A stretch of DNA of 64,000 nt from an uncultured Clostridia bacterium (GTDB lineage Bacteria > Bacillota > Clostridia > Peptostreptococcales > Anaerovoracaceae): positions 1-64,000 of the forward strand of contig CALHKP010000039.1 in assembly GCA_938034165.1 (NCBI GenBank). The letters run 5' to 3'. Shown piece after piece: positions 17,078 to 26,228 of this stretch. How positions within the stretch are numbered: position 1 is the stretch's first letter; each line of letters opens with the position of its first letter. The notes below the pieces were generated by a model. It was not told where the DNA came from, ran no database searches, and saw only the letters and a list, made by a program, of their open reading frames with translations. The position numbers were made by a program, and so were the translations under genes.

Positions 17078-18214
17078 ATGGAAAATATGGAGAAAGAGTT
17101 TTTTAACTTAGTTGCGTCAATTGAGCCGGCGGACGAGGACGCAAAGGCGCAGGCGAAGCAGAGACAGGATTATCTGGCAAAGGTTCCGGGAAGCCTCGGA
17201 AGACTTGAAGATATGAGTATAAAAATCGCGGGAATCACAGGAAAACCTTACGGAAACAGTGTGAGTAAGCAAGCTATTCTTCTGATGTGCGCAGACAATG
17301 GGGTAGTCGAAGAAGGCGTAGCATCAGCACCACAGTCAGTGACTTTGATGCAGACAATCAACTTTACCAGACGAATTACAGGGGTAAGTTCTATGGCAGA
17401 GTATTTTGGTATTGATCTTCTTGTAACCGATGTGGGAGTCAAGATGGAAATTCCTCAGGCACTTTATACTGATAACATGCTTACTGAGGACGGACATATA
17501 ACAAGAAAAATAGTCAACAGAAGGATTGCGGACGGAACAAAGAATTTTGTCAAAGAACCTGCTATGACAAGAGAGGAAACTATAAGGGCTCTGATGACCG
17601 GTATAGAAGCTGCAAAAGCAGCAAAGGACGCAGGTGCTGAGCTTATCGGTGTCGGCGAAATGGGTATCGGAAATACTACGACAGGTTCGGCTGTGCTGAG
17701 TGCTTTGACGGGAGAATCCGCAGAAGCAGTTACAGGAAGAGGCGGCGGCCTGAACGATGAAGGTCTTCGCAAGAAACTGAAGGTTGTTGAAGAAGGCGTA
17801 AATAGATACTGTATGGCTGACCCAATCGAAAAGCTTGCGAATGTCGGAGGCTTTGATATTGCGGCTATGGCAGGGGCTTACCTCGGCGCAGGAATTTACA
17901 AGATGCCTGTTGTAATCGACGGATTTATTTCTATTGTTGCGGCATGCGTTGCCAAGGAACTTAACCCTACAGTGACTGATTACATGTTTGCTTCTCACAA
18001 ATCCTTCGAAAGAGGATACGAAATTGCAATCAGAAGAATGGGTCTTAAGCCTATGTTTGAACTTGATATGAGACTGGGTGAGGCAAGCGGATGCCCGATT
18101 GCTTTCAAGACTATCGAGGCGGCATGTGCGGCTATGAATCACATGAAAACACTGGAAGAGGCATCCATTGATGCGGGTTATCTTGAAGAAATAAGAGAGG
18201 AAAATCTTTTCTAA
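17078..18214 (+). CDS. cobT: Nicotinate-nucleotide--dimethylbenzimidazole phosphoribosyltransferase
   Basis: The product (378 aa) activates the lower-ligand base of cobalamin by making alpha-ribazole phosphate from nicotinate mononucleotide. Family landmarks include PGSLGRLEDM near the N-terminus, MCADNGVVEEGV, the GEMGIGNTTT loop and the C-terminal RLGEASG segment holding the catalytic glutamate (Glu335). GAGGAG precedes the ATG. It is the first of five genes with overlaps or very short gaps, together covering the nucleotide-loop half of cobalamin synthesis. No cobalamin riboswitch was recognised upstream. Confidence 0.94.
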   Translation: MENMEKEFFNLVASIEPADEDAKAQAKQRQDYLAKVPGSLGRLEDMSIKIAGITGKPYGNSVSKQAILLMCADNGVVEEGVASAPQSVTLMQTINFTRRITGVSSMAEYFGIDLLVTDVGVKMEIPQALYTDNMLTEDGHITRKIVNRRIADGTKNFVKEPAMTREETIRALMTGIEAAKAAKDAGAELIGVGEMGIGNTTTGSAVLSALTGESAEAVTGRGGGLNDEGLRKKLKVVEEGVNRYCMADPIEKLANVGGFDIAAMAGAYLGAGIYKMPVVIDGFISIVAACVAKELNPTVTDYMFASHKSFERGYEIAIRRMGLKPMFELDMRLGEASGCPIAFKTIEAACAAMNHMKTLEEASIDAGYLEEIREENLF

Positions 18215-18753
18215 TGAATATTTTTATCAGTGGCGGTGCAAAGAACGGAAAGTCAATGTACGCTCAGCATCTGGCAAAGCAGATGGCGGAAGGCGGCAGG
18301 AAGCTTTACTATATTGCTACCATGGACCCTGTTGACGAGGAAGACGAAATCAGAATCCAAAGACACATAGAAGACAGGGAAGGCTGGGGTTTTGAAACTA
18401 TAGAGCAACCTACAGATATGGGAAAAATCTACGAAAAAGACATAGAACTTGACGGAGCGTTTTTGTTTGACAGCGTTACGGCGATTTTGTCAAATGAAAT
18501 GTTCAAACGAGACGGAAGTGTTGACCTTGAGGCATACAAAAAAGTGGCAAAGGACCTGGTGGAATTTGCGCATAATACGGGAAATACGGTATTTGTTTCT
18601 GACTATATCTATTCGGATGCCGCAAGATTTGACGAACTGACGGAAAAATACAGGGAGTCCCTTGCTTATATCGACAGGCAGCTTTGCGATGTTTGCGATG
18701 CTGTGGTTGAAGTGGCATACGGAACGATGATTGTACATAAGGGGAATTTATGA
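18214..18753 (+). CDS. cobU: Adenosylcobinamide kinase/guanylyltransferase
   Basis: The product (179 aa) phosphorylates adenosylcobinamide and then attaches GMP. The P-loop GGAKNGKS lies at 7-14. The segment RIQRHIEDREGWGFETIEQP carries the histidine used for the guanylyl intermediate and the Trp/Thr/Glu pattern of the family. It starts at the last base of the cobT stop and overlaps cobS by four bases, so translation is coupled along the operon. The length is normal. A second, shorter relative lies two genes downstream. Confidence 0.9.
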   Translation: MNIFISGGAKNGKSMYAQHLAKQMAEGGRKLYYIATMDPVDEEDEIRIQRHIEDREGWGFETIEQPTDMGKIYEKDIELDGAFLFDSVTAILSNEMFKRDGSVDLEAYKKVAKDLVEFAHNTGNTVFVSDYIYSDAARFDELTEKYRESLAYIDRQLCDVCDAVVEVAYGTMIVHKGNL

Positions 18754-19538
18754 GAAATTTTGTAATAGGTTTTTTTATGGCGTGGGGTAATTTTCTTACG
18801 ATTCCATGCCCTTACAAACGCTGGGACTCAAGTCTCAAAAATGTGATGCTGGCTTTTCTGCCTTCGGTGGGAGCCGTTCTCGGGCTGGTGTGGATTATGG
18901 CGGGCTCACTTTTGTATATGGTGAAAGCACCGCTTTATATTGCGGCTTTTGTAATGGTTTTTCTGTTGTTTTTCCTTTGCGGGTTTATGCACATGGATGG
19001 ATTTATGGATTGCAATGATGCGATTCTTTCAAGACGTTCCCTTGAGGACAGACAAAGAATCCTCAAGGATTCAACAGTTGGAGCTTTTGCTGTTGTTACT
19101 TTAGCTTTCCTGGTGGTGGGTTGGTATGCGGTTATGAGAACTTACCTTTCGGAGATTGTGAGCCTCTCGGATATTTTCGTGATGGGGCTGGTTCCGGTAA
19201 TGAGCAGAGGCATAGCTGCTTTGTTCGTGCTAGGGATAAGGCCTATGGGAACAAGCCAGTATGCAGAAAACTATGACAACCGGGGAAAAGGCAAGTTCTT
19301 TGGGGCTGTGATTGTACAGCTTGCAGTTTATATTACGGTGTTTGCGCTGGTTACAGGGTTGTTCTTGCAGGTGTGTGTGATTGCGGCTGTGGTTGCGGTG
19401 TGCGAATGCATTGCTTGTGGCTACGGGGTCAGAAATCTTGGCGGTATGAGCGGAGATATAGCAGGATATTCCATCTGTCTGGGAGAGTTTTTCGGCATGA
19501 TGGGGCTTGCTGTTTTCTGCGGATATATGTTTATGTAA
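18750..19538 (+). CDS. cobS: Adenosylcobinamide-GDP ribazoletransferase
   Basis: The product (262 aa) is a membrane enzyme joining adenosylcobinamide-GDP to alpha-ribazole to finish cobalamin. It has several hydrophobic spans and the family metal-binding pattern HMDGFMDCNDA in the first third, and DSTVGAFAV-type sequence after it. It overlaps cobU by four bases and is followed 21 bases later by the short cobU-like gene. Substrate supply fits the flanking cobT and cobU. The start ATG falls inside the cobU stop region. Confidence 0.92.
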   Translation: MRNFVIGFFMAWGNFLTIPCPYKRWDSSLKNVMLAFLPSVGAVLGLVWIMAGSLLYMVKAPLYIAAFVMVFLLFFLCGFMHMDGFMDCNDAILSRRSLEDRQRILKDSTVGAFAVVTLAFLVVGWYAVMRTYLSEIVSLSDIFVMGLVPVMSRGIAALFVLGIRPMGTSQYAENYDNRGKGKFFGAVIVQLAVYITVFALVTGLFLQVCVIAAVVAVCECIACGYGVRNLGGMSGDIAGYSICLGEFFGMMGLAVFCGYMFM

Positions 19539-19559
19539 TTTGATGATTCGGAGAGTTTT

Positions 19560-19940
19560 ATGGTTTTTATTTTTGGCGGTGCTTATCAGGGTAAACTGGA
19601 TTTTGCTTTGGAAAAATTCGGCTTTGATGAGAAGTATGTGTGCAGATGCACAGAAAATGACAGAGAGATTGACTTTGATAAGAAGGTTATATATGATTTG
19701 CAGGAATTTACTTTTGGCTGCATAAAACGAGGCGAGGAGCCGAAGGCCTATCTGACTGCTCACATGGAGGAGCTTGGGGAAAAAGTGATTATTTGCACGG
19801 ATGTGTCTCAGGGCGTGGTTCCAATTGACAGATACGAGCGCGCATGGAGAGAGGAAAACGGCAGATGCATGAACCTGATAGCCGGTGTTTCGGATGAGGT
19901 TTACAGGGTATTTTGCGGTATAGGAAGTAAGGTGAAGTAA
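19560..19940 (+). CDS. Short CobU-like protein
   Basis: The product (126 aa) begins with a degenerate P-loop GGAYQGKL at 6-13. It ends with the segment ICTDVSQGVVPIDRYERAWR plus a GRCMNLIAGVSDEVYRVFCG tail, which resembles the C-terminal part of CobU. The middle region with the guanylyl-accepting histidine is missing. It might act with or regulate cobU, or form only part of the activity. It overlaps cobC-like by one base. Relationship to CobU is a pattern match; the role is unknown. Confidence 0.7.
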   Translation: MVFIFGGAYQGKLDFALEKFGFDEKYVCRCTENDREIDFDKKVIYDLQEFTFGCIKRGEEPKAYLTAHMEELGEKVIICTDVSQGVVPIDRYERAWREENGRCMNLIAGVSDEVYRVFCGIGSKVK

Positions 19941-20611
19941 TGGTATCTAAAATACATTTTATACGACATGGAATTACGGAAGGTAATAAGAATAAGTGGT
20001 TTTATGGTGCAGCGGATCTAAACCTGACTGATGAGGGCCGCGAGAAGCTCATCAGGTTTAGAAATGACGGGATTTATCCTGTGATTCCGCCTCATGGCAT
20101 GTTCTACACAACAGGTCTTGTGCGAACAGAGGAAACCTTAAAAATCATATACGGTGATGTTCCGCACAGAGCAATATCCAAGCTTCAGGAAATGAATTTC
20201 GGTGAATATGAATGTAAGAGTTTTGAGGAGCTGAAGGATGACGGAACATTTCTTGAGTGGGGATATGATGAGACGGGGGACGTGTGTCTTCCGGGTGCTG
20301 AATCAAAGAATCAGTTTAACAGAAGAATTTCCGAAGGACTCAGGGAATTGGAAGGCTTTCACCACAGGGAAAGCCTACATCTTCGACACCAGCACAAAGA
20401 CGCCGTAAGTGTGATGATATGTCACGGAGGCGTCATCTCAGCGATTATGAATGAGCTCTTTCCAGACCAGCCGGAATACTCAACTCTCTGGGACTGGATG
20501 CCGAGTCCCGGATACGGATACACTGTAACTTTTGCAGACGGAGCGCCGCAAAAGTGGGAAGATATAACAGATGGAGCGGCGGAAGGAAAGAGCTTCGAAT
20601 CAAGGATGTAA
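19940..20611 (+). CDS. cobC: Histidine phosphatase family protein, likely alpha-ribazole phosphatase
   Basis: The product (223 aa) has the phosphohistidine motif RHG at residues 9-11 (IRHGITEGNKNKW), the second-site GLVRTEET and the distal MICHGGV histidine, typical of the phosphoglycerate mutase-like superfamily. As the last gene of a cobT-cobU-cobS operon it most likely removes the phosphate from alpha-ribazole phosphate, the CobC step. It starts on the last base of the preceding stop codon. The exact substrate is inferred from context. Confidence 0.8.
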   Translation: MVSKIHFIRHGITEGNKNKWFYGAADLNLTDEGREKLIRFRNDGIYPVIPPHGMFYTTGLVRTEETLKIIYGDVPHRAISKLQEMNFGEYECKSFEELKDDGTFLEWGYDETGDVCLPGAESKNQFNRRISEGLRELEGFHHRESLHLRHQHKDAVSVMICHGGVISAIMNELFPDQPEYSTLWDWMPSPGYGYTVTFADGAPQKWEDITDGAAEGKSFESRM

Positions 20612-20720
20612 AATATACTATTGGAATATGCACCGGTTTCGACTGATTCTTGATCAATAGTGGTCGACGAAGTGGGGTCGAAAGCATATCGAGGTCGGCA
20701 GCTGTCGACCAAATATGACT
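20612..20720. other. GTCGA-rich intergenic dyad
   Basis: Between the converging cobC-like and birA genes, arms 20662-20668 and 20704-20710 pair perfectly (7 bp, 35-base loop). GTCGA or its complement recurs five times within 20636-20710. No gene or known site is recognised. Confidence 0.4.
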
Positions 20721-20757
20721 AAAAAAGGGCTGCGATTTGCAGCCCTTTTAGAATGTC
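20721..20757. terminator. Bidirectional terminator, copy B of a 37-base duplicate
   Basis: The sequence is identical to 13054-13090, with the same 10-bp stem and A/T flanks. It again lies between converging genes and ends just past a minus-strand stop codon (birA). Confidence 0.85.
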
Positions 20758-20761
20758 ATTT

Positions 20762-21751
20762 TTAGTCCATGCGTATTGAAATTTCACCGGTTGTAAGGGG
20801 TTCCATTTTGTGGATGTGAGGCCCTTCGAGGTATTCGATTATCAGGGCGCCGTTGTCGTCGATGTCGATTGCTCTTGCTGAAACCGCGGTGTCGGTTGCG
20901 AGACGGTGAACTTTTATGTTTTTGCCAAGTACGAAACATCTTTTGCGGTATTCATTCAGGAATTCTTTGTTTGTGAATGTTTCGATCAGGTCTATGAGCT
21001 CGTTTACGAGGCATGCTGCGAGGCGGCTTCTGGAGAAGGAGCCCGGAGTGTCGGAAACTGAACCTGCGATATGAGAAAGCTCTTCGGGGAAGCTTCCGGG
21101 GAAGCAGTTGATTCCGATGCCGATTATGATGCTGTCAATGGTTCCTGTTTCGAAATTGGACTGGGCTTCTGTGAGGATGCCGCAGATTTTTTTTTCGTTG
21201 TAAAAAACGTCGTTAACCCACTTAATCTTTGGGGAAATTCCGCAGACCTTTTCAAGGCTTCTGCATGTGGCAACGGCTGCAGCCATTGTGATGAACAAGG
21301 CTTTGTCAATCTCAAAGTCAGGTTTAAGTGCAAGGGAAAGGTAGATTCCGCTTCCCGATGGCGATGCAAAGCTTCTACCAAGTCTGCCTCTGCCTTCGCT
21401 TTGGCAGTCTGCGATTACGCAAATTGGTGGGTTTTCGGGGTCTCCTATGTGACCGGGGTTCAGAGTTTTTGCGTAGGTATTTGTGGAATCTATGGTTTCG
21501 AAAAGCATAACCTTGCAGGGTTTGGTTATAAGGTCGGAGATGACTGATTTTGAAAGCACATCAGCATCGTCCATCAGAATATATCCGAGACCGGGTTTGC
21601 TCTGAATTCTGTATCCTGATTTTCTCAGTGAGGAAATCGCCTTGCTTATGGCAGCTCTGGAAATTCCGAGTGTGTCTGCAACATGCTGGCCGGAAACGTA
21701 GTTACCGCGATTTGAACTGAGAAGATCCAATAAATCTGTTTTTGTGGACAT
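20762..21751 (-). CDS. birA: Biotin--protein ligase and biotin repressor
   Basis: The product (329 aa) couples biotin to carboxylase subunits and, through its N-terminal helix-turn-helix (about 1-65, including GQHVADTLGISRAAISKAI), represses biotin genes. The ligase core has the GRGRLGRSF motif, SGIYLSLAL and KWVNDV. A C-terminal SH3-like domain follows. AAGGAGG lies upstream of the ATG. It converges with the cobalamin operon and is divergent from the CNNM gene across a 354-base gap. No biotin operator was identified by eye. Confidence 0.93.
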   Translation of the reverse strand: MSTKTDLLDLLSSNRGNYVSGQHVADTLGISRAAISKAISSLRKSGYRIQSKPGLGYILMDDADVLSKSVISDLITKPCKVMLFETIDSTNTYAKTLNPGHIGDPENPPICVIADCQSEGRGRLGRSFASPSGSGIYLSLALKPDFEIDKALFITMAAAVATCRSLEKVCGISPKIKWVNDVFYNEKKICGILTEAQSNFETGTIDSIIIGIGINCFPGSFPEELSHIAGSVSDTPGSFSRSRLAACLVNELIDLIETFTNKEFLNEYRKRCFVLGKNIKVHRLATDTAVSARAIDIDDNGALIIEYLEGPHIHKMEPLTTGEISIRMD

Positions 21752-22105
21752 GACTCTGCCTCCTTGGTTTGAGTTTGTATATATCTGATATTATACAGTG
21801 TATGGAGAAGGTGTGCAATCATGGGATTTCGGAGGCTCAAGCCGAATGGACTGCTCGGTTTTCTGCCCGCTGCGGACGGAGGTGTGCCTGGGTGTTGGTG
21901 TGTCGGCCGGCCTGCGGGCAACTGTGTGGGTTTGAACTTTGGCCGTGGCTTAGTGCGAGTGCCGGATTAAGGTTGCTGCCGGCGGCGGGAGCCGGGGATT
22001 GTAAAATTTGGGTGAAATCATTGAAAATACTACTTCTAAGCCTTTTATTTATTTTTTTGATATGGTAAAATATAATGTCGGATAATATTGATTTGGAGGT
22101 TAAAA
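21752..22105. other. Gene-free gap with a locally GC-rich core
   Basis: This gap between birA and the CNNM gene carries no supported gene. A 99-codon frame (21769-22068) exists but has no binding site and an odd Cys/Trp/Arg-rich product. The middle (about 21850-22000) is markedly richer in G and C than its surroundings, with repeated GCCGG and GGGAGCC-type words. The CNNM ribosome binding site (GGAGG) lies at its right edge. Confidence 0.5.
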
Positions 22106-23398
22106 ATGGAAGAAAACAGTATAGTGCCATCGGTCATAGCTATAATCGTTTTGATTATGCTGTCGGGATATTTTTCCGCGACGGAAACGGCATTTACTTC
22201 GCTAAATAGAGTGCGCCTTAAGAGAAAGGCTGACAGAGGTGACGAGTGGGCAAAACGTGTCCTTGAGCTGGAGAATAATTACGACAATCTTCTGTCTACA
22301 ATTCTCATTGGCAACAATATTGTAAACATTGCAACAACAGCGGTTGCTACGGTTTTGTTCGTTAACCTGTATGGAGATTACGGAGCTACCATTGCTACAA
22401 TCGTGACAACAATTGTGGTTCTGATATTTGGGGAAATATCTCCTAAGAGTCTTGCCAAGGAGCATCCTGAGAGCTTTGCCATGTATTCGGCACCGGTAAT
22501 CGGGTTCTTACAGATTTTCTTCACGCCCCTTAACTGGCTCTTTGCTCAGTGGAAGAAGCTGTTGGCCAAGGTGTTTAAGTCAAACGAGAACAACGGGATT
22601 ACAGAAGATGAGCTTACTATTATCGTAGAAGAAGCTGAAAATGTTGGAAACCTTGCAAAGGACCAGAGCGAACTGATTCAAAATGCAATAGAGTTTAACA
22701 GTCTGGAGGCATGGGACGTGCTGACGCCTCGTGTTGATATCAAGGCTGTGGAAGTGGATACGCCAAACGAGGAAATCAATGAGATGTTTCTCAAGACGGG
22801 ATTTTCCAGACTCCCTGTTTATGAGGACGATCTTGACAAGATGCTCGGGGTTTTGAACCAGAAGGATTTTCATAATTATGTTCTGGAAAAAGGCAAATCA
22901 GTTGCTGACTATGTAAGACCTGTAGTGTATGTTGCAGGTTCAATGAAGGTTCCGGAGCTTCTCAAAAAGCTTCAGAAAAACAAGTGTCGTATGGCGATCA
23001 TCGTAGATGAATATGGTGGTACGGCAGGAATCGTAACAACAGAAGACATCATCGAAGAGCTGGTGGGTGAAATCTGCGACGAGAGTGACACAGTTGCCGG
23101 AAGAGAAATAACACTTCTTCAGAATGGCAGCTACAGAATTCTCGGAAGTACAAACGTCGAGAAGATGTTTGACTACTTTGATGAGGAACTGGAATTTGAT
23201 GTAACGACTGTTAACGGCTGGGTGGTTCTTGAACTGGACAGACTTCCTAAGGAGGGAGACAAATTCGAGTACAGAACAGGGGACAAAATATTCAAAGTCA
23301 GAGTAACCAAAGCCGATAAGCGTAAGGCTACAGAAATAAATTTAAGAGTATTCGTTGAGGAAGATGGGAAAGGAGAACGAGAAAAGAAATGGGCTTAA
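22106..23398 (+). CDS. CNNM/CorC-type hemolysin family transporter
   Basis: The product (430 aa) has an N-terminal DUF21 membrane domain of four segments (about 1-170), two CBS domains (about 200-320) and a C-terminal CorC_HlyC domain. This is the CNNM architecture linked to magnesium or cobalt efflux. The older name hemolysin C is historical. The ATG at 22106 with TTGGAGG upstream is preferred to the in-frame TTG at 22088, which overlaps the binding site. It overlaps secA by ten bases and is probably cotranscribed. Confidence 0.87.
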   Translation: MEENSIVPSVIAIIVLIMLSGYFSATETAFTSLNRVRLKRKADRGDEWAKRVLELENNYDNLLSTILIGNNIVNIATTAVATVLFVNLYGDYGATIATIVTTIVVLIFGEISPKSLAKEHPESFAMYSAPVIGFLQIFFTPLNWLFAQWKKLLAKVFKSNENNGITEDELTIIVEEAENVGNLAKDQSELIQNAIEFNSLEAWDVLTPRVDIKAVEVDTPNEEINEMFLKTGFSRLPVYEDDLDKMLGVLNQKDFHNYVLEKGKSVADYVRPVVYVAGSMKVPELLKKLQKNKCRMAIIVDEYGGTAGIVTTEDIIEELVGEICDESDTVAGREITLLQNGSYRILGSTNVEKMFDYFDEELEFDVTTVNGWVVLELDRLPKEGDKFEYRTGDKIFKVRVTKADKRKATEINLRVFVEEDGKGEREKKWA

Positions 23399-26145
23399 TG
23401 GAAAAAATCTTTGGTGATTTAAATACCAAAGAAGTAAGAAAAATTGAAAAAACAGTAGATAAGATAGAGGCTCTTGATGAGGCTATGCAGAAACTTAGTG
23501 AGGAAGAGCTGAAGGCTAAGACACCGGAGTTTAAGGAAAGACTTAAGAATGGGGAAACGCTGGATGATATTCTGCCGGAGGCTTTTGCTGTATGTAGAGA
23601 AGCAGCTGTTCGAAGCCTGGGCATGAAACACTTTAGAGTTCAGTTAATCGGTGGTATCGTCCTTCATCAGGGAAGAATTTCCGAAATGAAAACAGGTGAA
23701 GGTAAGACACTGGTTGCAACACTTGCAGCATATCTGAACGCATTAGAAGGAAAAGGCGTTCATGTAATTACAGTCAACGACTATCTGGCAAAGCGTGACG
23801 CAGAGTGGATGGGTAAGCTATATACTTATCTCGGACTTACAGTTGGCTGTGTTATTCACGGAGTTTCCGGAGAAGACAGAAAAAAGGCTTATGCAGCTGA
23901 TATCACTTACGGAACAAACAATGAATTCGGTTTTGACTATCTGAGAGATAATATGGTTATCTACCGCGAAGACTTGATGCAGAGAGACCTTAACTTTGCA
24001 ATCATAGACGAAGTTGACTCCATCCTCATAGATGAAGCGAGAACACCTTTGATTATTTCCGGTCAGGGAGACAAATCAACAGAAATGTACAAGACTGCTG
24101 ACAGATTTGTAAGAGGATTGGTTGCGGAAGAAGACTTCACAATCGAGGAAAAGGAAAAGCAGGTTTCACTTACTGACGAAGGTGTGGCAAAAGCCGAAAG
24201 CTTCTTCAAGGTTGAAAACTTTGGTGATCCGGAAAATATGGAAATCAACCATCACGTGCTTCAGGCCCTCAAGGCAAGAAATCTTATGGAGCGCGATGTT
24301 GACTATATCGTAAAAGACAAAGAAATCGTAATTGTAGACGAGTTCACAGGCCGTTTGATGTTCGGAAGAAGATTCAGCAACGGTCTTCATCAGGCAATCG
24401 AAGCAAAAGAAGGCGTGGCAGTTCGTTCAGAGTCCAAGACACTTGCAACTATCACACTTCAGAACTATTTCAGAATGTATAACAAGCTGGCAGGTATGAC
24501 AGGTACAGCAAAAACAGAAGAAGACGAATTCATGGATATTTACAACATGGACGTAGTTGAAGTTCCGCCAAACAGACCTGTTCAGAGAAAAGACCTTCCG
24601 GATTCTGTTTACAAGACTGAAATGGGAAAATACAAGGCAATTGCAGCAAGAGTAAAAGAAATTCACGAAACAGGTCAGCCGGTACTGGTTGGTACTATTT
24701 CCATCGAAAAATCAGAACTTATCAGTAAGCTCCTGTCAAAGAACGGAGTTAAGCACAATGTGCTGAATGCGAAGCAGCATGAGAAGGAAGCAGAAATCGT
24801 TGCAGAAGCAGGTCGTCTGGGCATGGTAACTATCGCCACAAATATGGCAGGTAGAGGTACCGACATTATCCTGGGTGGTAACCCGGAATTCGAAGCCAAG
24901 AAGGAAATGAAAAAAGAAGGATACACAGACGAACAGATTTCCTTTGCTACAAGCTTTGTTAAATCAGATGATCCTGAAATGAACGAAGCAAGAGACAAGT
25001 TCAACGAGCTTCACAATAAATTCAAAGCCGAAAGAAAAGAAGAACAGGAAAAAGTGGTTGAGCTGGGCGGACTGTATATCGTCGGAAGTGAAAGACACGA
25101 ATCAAGACGTATCGACAACCAGTTGAGAGGTCGTTCCGGTCGTCAGGGAGACCCGGGTACAACTCAGTTCTTCATCTCACTGGAAGATGAACTTATGAGA
25201 CTCTTCGGCGGCGAAAGAATGCAGGCCATCGTTAACCGCGTAGGTCTTGCGGACGACGAAGCAATAGAAGCGGGAATGCTTTCGAAGTCAATCGAAAGTG
25301 CCCAGAAGAAGGTAGAAGGCAAGAACTTCGGCATCAGAAAATACGTTCTGCAGTACGATAACGTAATGAACAAGCAGAGAGAAATCATCTACTCAGAACG
25401 TCGCAAGGTTCTCTTTGGGGAAGACCTGAGAGAATACATCATGAACATGATGCACACAATTGTAAATACAATTATCGATCCAATCGTAGTCGAATCAAAG
25501 TTCCCGGAAGAATGGGATTTCGAGACTTTGACAAGAAACTTGCGTAAGATTACGCCAGATTATGTTGGAAAGACAAGTTATACAAATGATGAGCTGAATG
25601 CTATGACAGAGGATTCTCTGAGAGAAGAAATCATCGGCGAGTTCGAAAGACTGTACGAGGTTAAAGAACAGGAAAATGGCGTTGACAGAATGAGAGATGT
25701 TGAACGTATGATTCTTCTGAGAGTAGTTGACAATCTGTGGATGGATCATATCGATGCAATGGATCAGCTCAAGTCAGGTATCGGTCTGAGAGCTTTGGGG
25801 CAGCAGGACCCTGCAGCAGCTTATGCTAACGAAGGTTTTGATATGTTCGAACAGCTCATTGGCGAGATTCAGGAAAATACAGTGCGTTACTGCTACAATG
25901 TAACTATCACTACAACTACCGAAAGACGAGTTGTTGTATCAGGGGGCAAAGAAGAAAAGTCGGATTATGTAGACAACGAAAGCACAAGAGCTATGACAGG
26001 AAACGGACAGCTTCCTGACGAGGCTCAGAAACCGGATGATACACACAAGCAGCAGACAGTAAGAAGAGATCACGAAAAAATCGGAAGAAATGATCCATGT
26101 CCATGTGGAAGCGGCAAAAAATACAAGAACTGCTGCGGAAAATAG
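23389..26145 (+). CDS. secA: Preprotein translocase ATPase SecA
   Basis: The product (918 aa) drives secreted proteins through SecYEG. The first nucleotide-binding fold has MKTGEGKT and the DEAD-type [16 protein letters not shown]; the second fold carries GRAGRGTDI-like and [13 protein letters not shown] motifs. The C-terminal SEC-C zinc site has Cys904, Cys906, Cys915 and Cys916 after a Lys/Asp-rich linker. The start overlaps the previous gene by ten bases. GGAG lies 15 bases upstream, a somewhat long spacing, but no better start is near. The length is normal for the accessory-tail form. Confidence 0.96.
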   Translation: MGLMEKIFGDLNTKEVRKIEKTVDKIEALDEAMQKLSEEELKAKTPEFKERLKNGETLDDILPEAFAVCREAAVRSLGMKHFRVQLIGGIVLHQGRISEMKTGEGKTLVATLAAYLNALEGKGVHVITVNDYLAKRDAEWMGKLYTYLGLTVGCVIHGVSGEDRKKAYAADITYGTNNEFGFDYLRDNMVIYREDLMQRDLNFAIIDEVDSILIDEARTPLIISGQGDKSTEMYKTADRFVRGLVAEEDFTIEEKEKQVSLTDEGVAKAESFFKVENFGDPENMEINHHVLQALKARNLMERDVDYIVKDKEIVIVDEFTGRLMFGRRFSNGLHQAIEAKEGVAVRSESKTLATITLQNYFRMYNKLAGMTGTAKTEEDEFMDIYNMDVVEVPPNRPVQRKDLPDSVYKTEMGKYKAIAARVKEIHETGQPVLVGTISIEKSELISKLLSKNGVKHNVLNAKQHEKEAEIVAEAGRLGMVTIATNMAGRGTDIILGGNPEFEAKKEMKKEGYTDEQISFATSFVKSDDPEMNEARDKFNELHNKFKAERKEEQEKVVELGGLYIVGSERHESRRIDNQLRGRSGRQGDPGTTQFFISLEDELMRLFGGERMQAIVNRVGLADDEAIEAGMLSKSIESAQKKVEGKNFGIRKYVLQYDNVMNKQREIIYSERRKVLFGEDLREYIMNMMHTIVNTIIDPIVVESKFPEEWDFETLTRNLRKITPDYVGKTSYTNDELNAMTEDSLREEIIGEFERLYEVKEQENGVDRMRDVERMILLRVVDNLWMDHIDAMDQLKSGIGLRALGQQDPAAAYANEGFDMFEQLIGEIQENTVRYCYNVTITTTTERRVVVSGGKEEKSDYVDNESTRAMTGNGQLPDEAQKPDDTHKQQTVRRDHEKIGRNDPCPCGSGKKYKNCCGK

Positions 26146-26172
26146 TTACAGCTAATTGAGGAAACTTTTTAG

Positions 26173-26197
26173 ACCTTCCCTAGTTTTTAGGGAAGGT
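26173..26197 (+). terminator. Hairpin between secA and prfB
   Basis: Arms 26173-26181 and 26189-26197 pair over 9 bp with the loop AGTTTTT, and an outer pair (26161-26165 with 26199-26203) extends it. No T run follows. It could be a weak terminator or attenuator between secA and prfB. Confidence 0.5.
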
Positions 26198-26228
26198 TGT
26201 TTCAGCTAAAAGAGAGGAGTGATTAAAG

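Noticed and set aside
21769..22068. 99-codon frame in the birA-CNNM gap
   Set aside because: No binding site, strange Cys/Trp/Arg-rich content, and it overlaps the birA upstream region.
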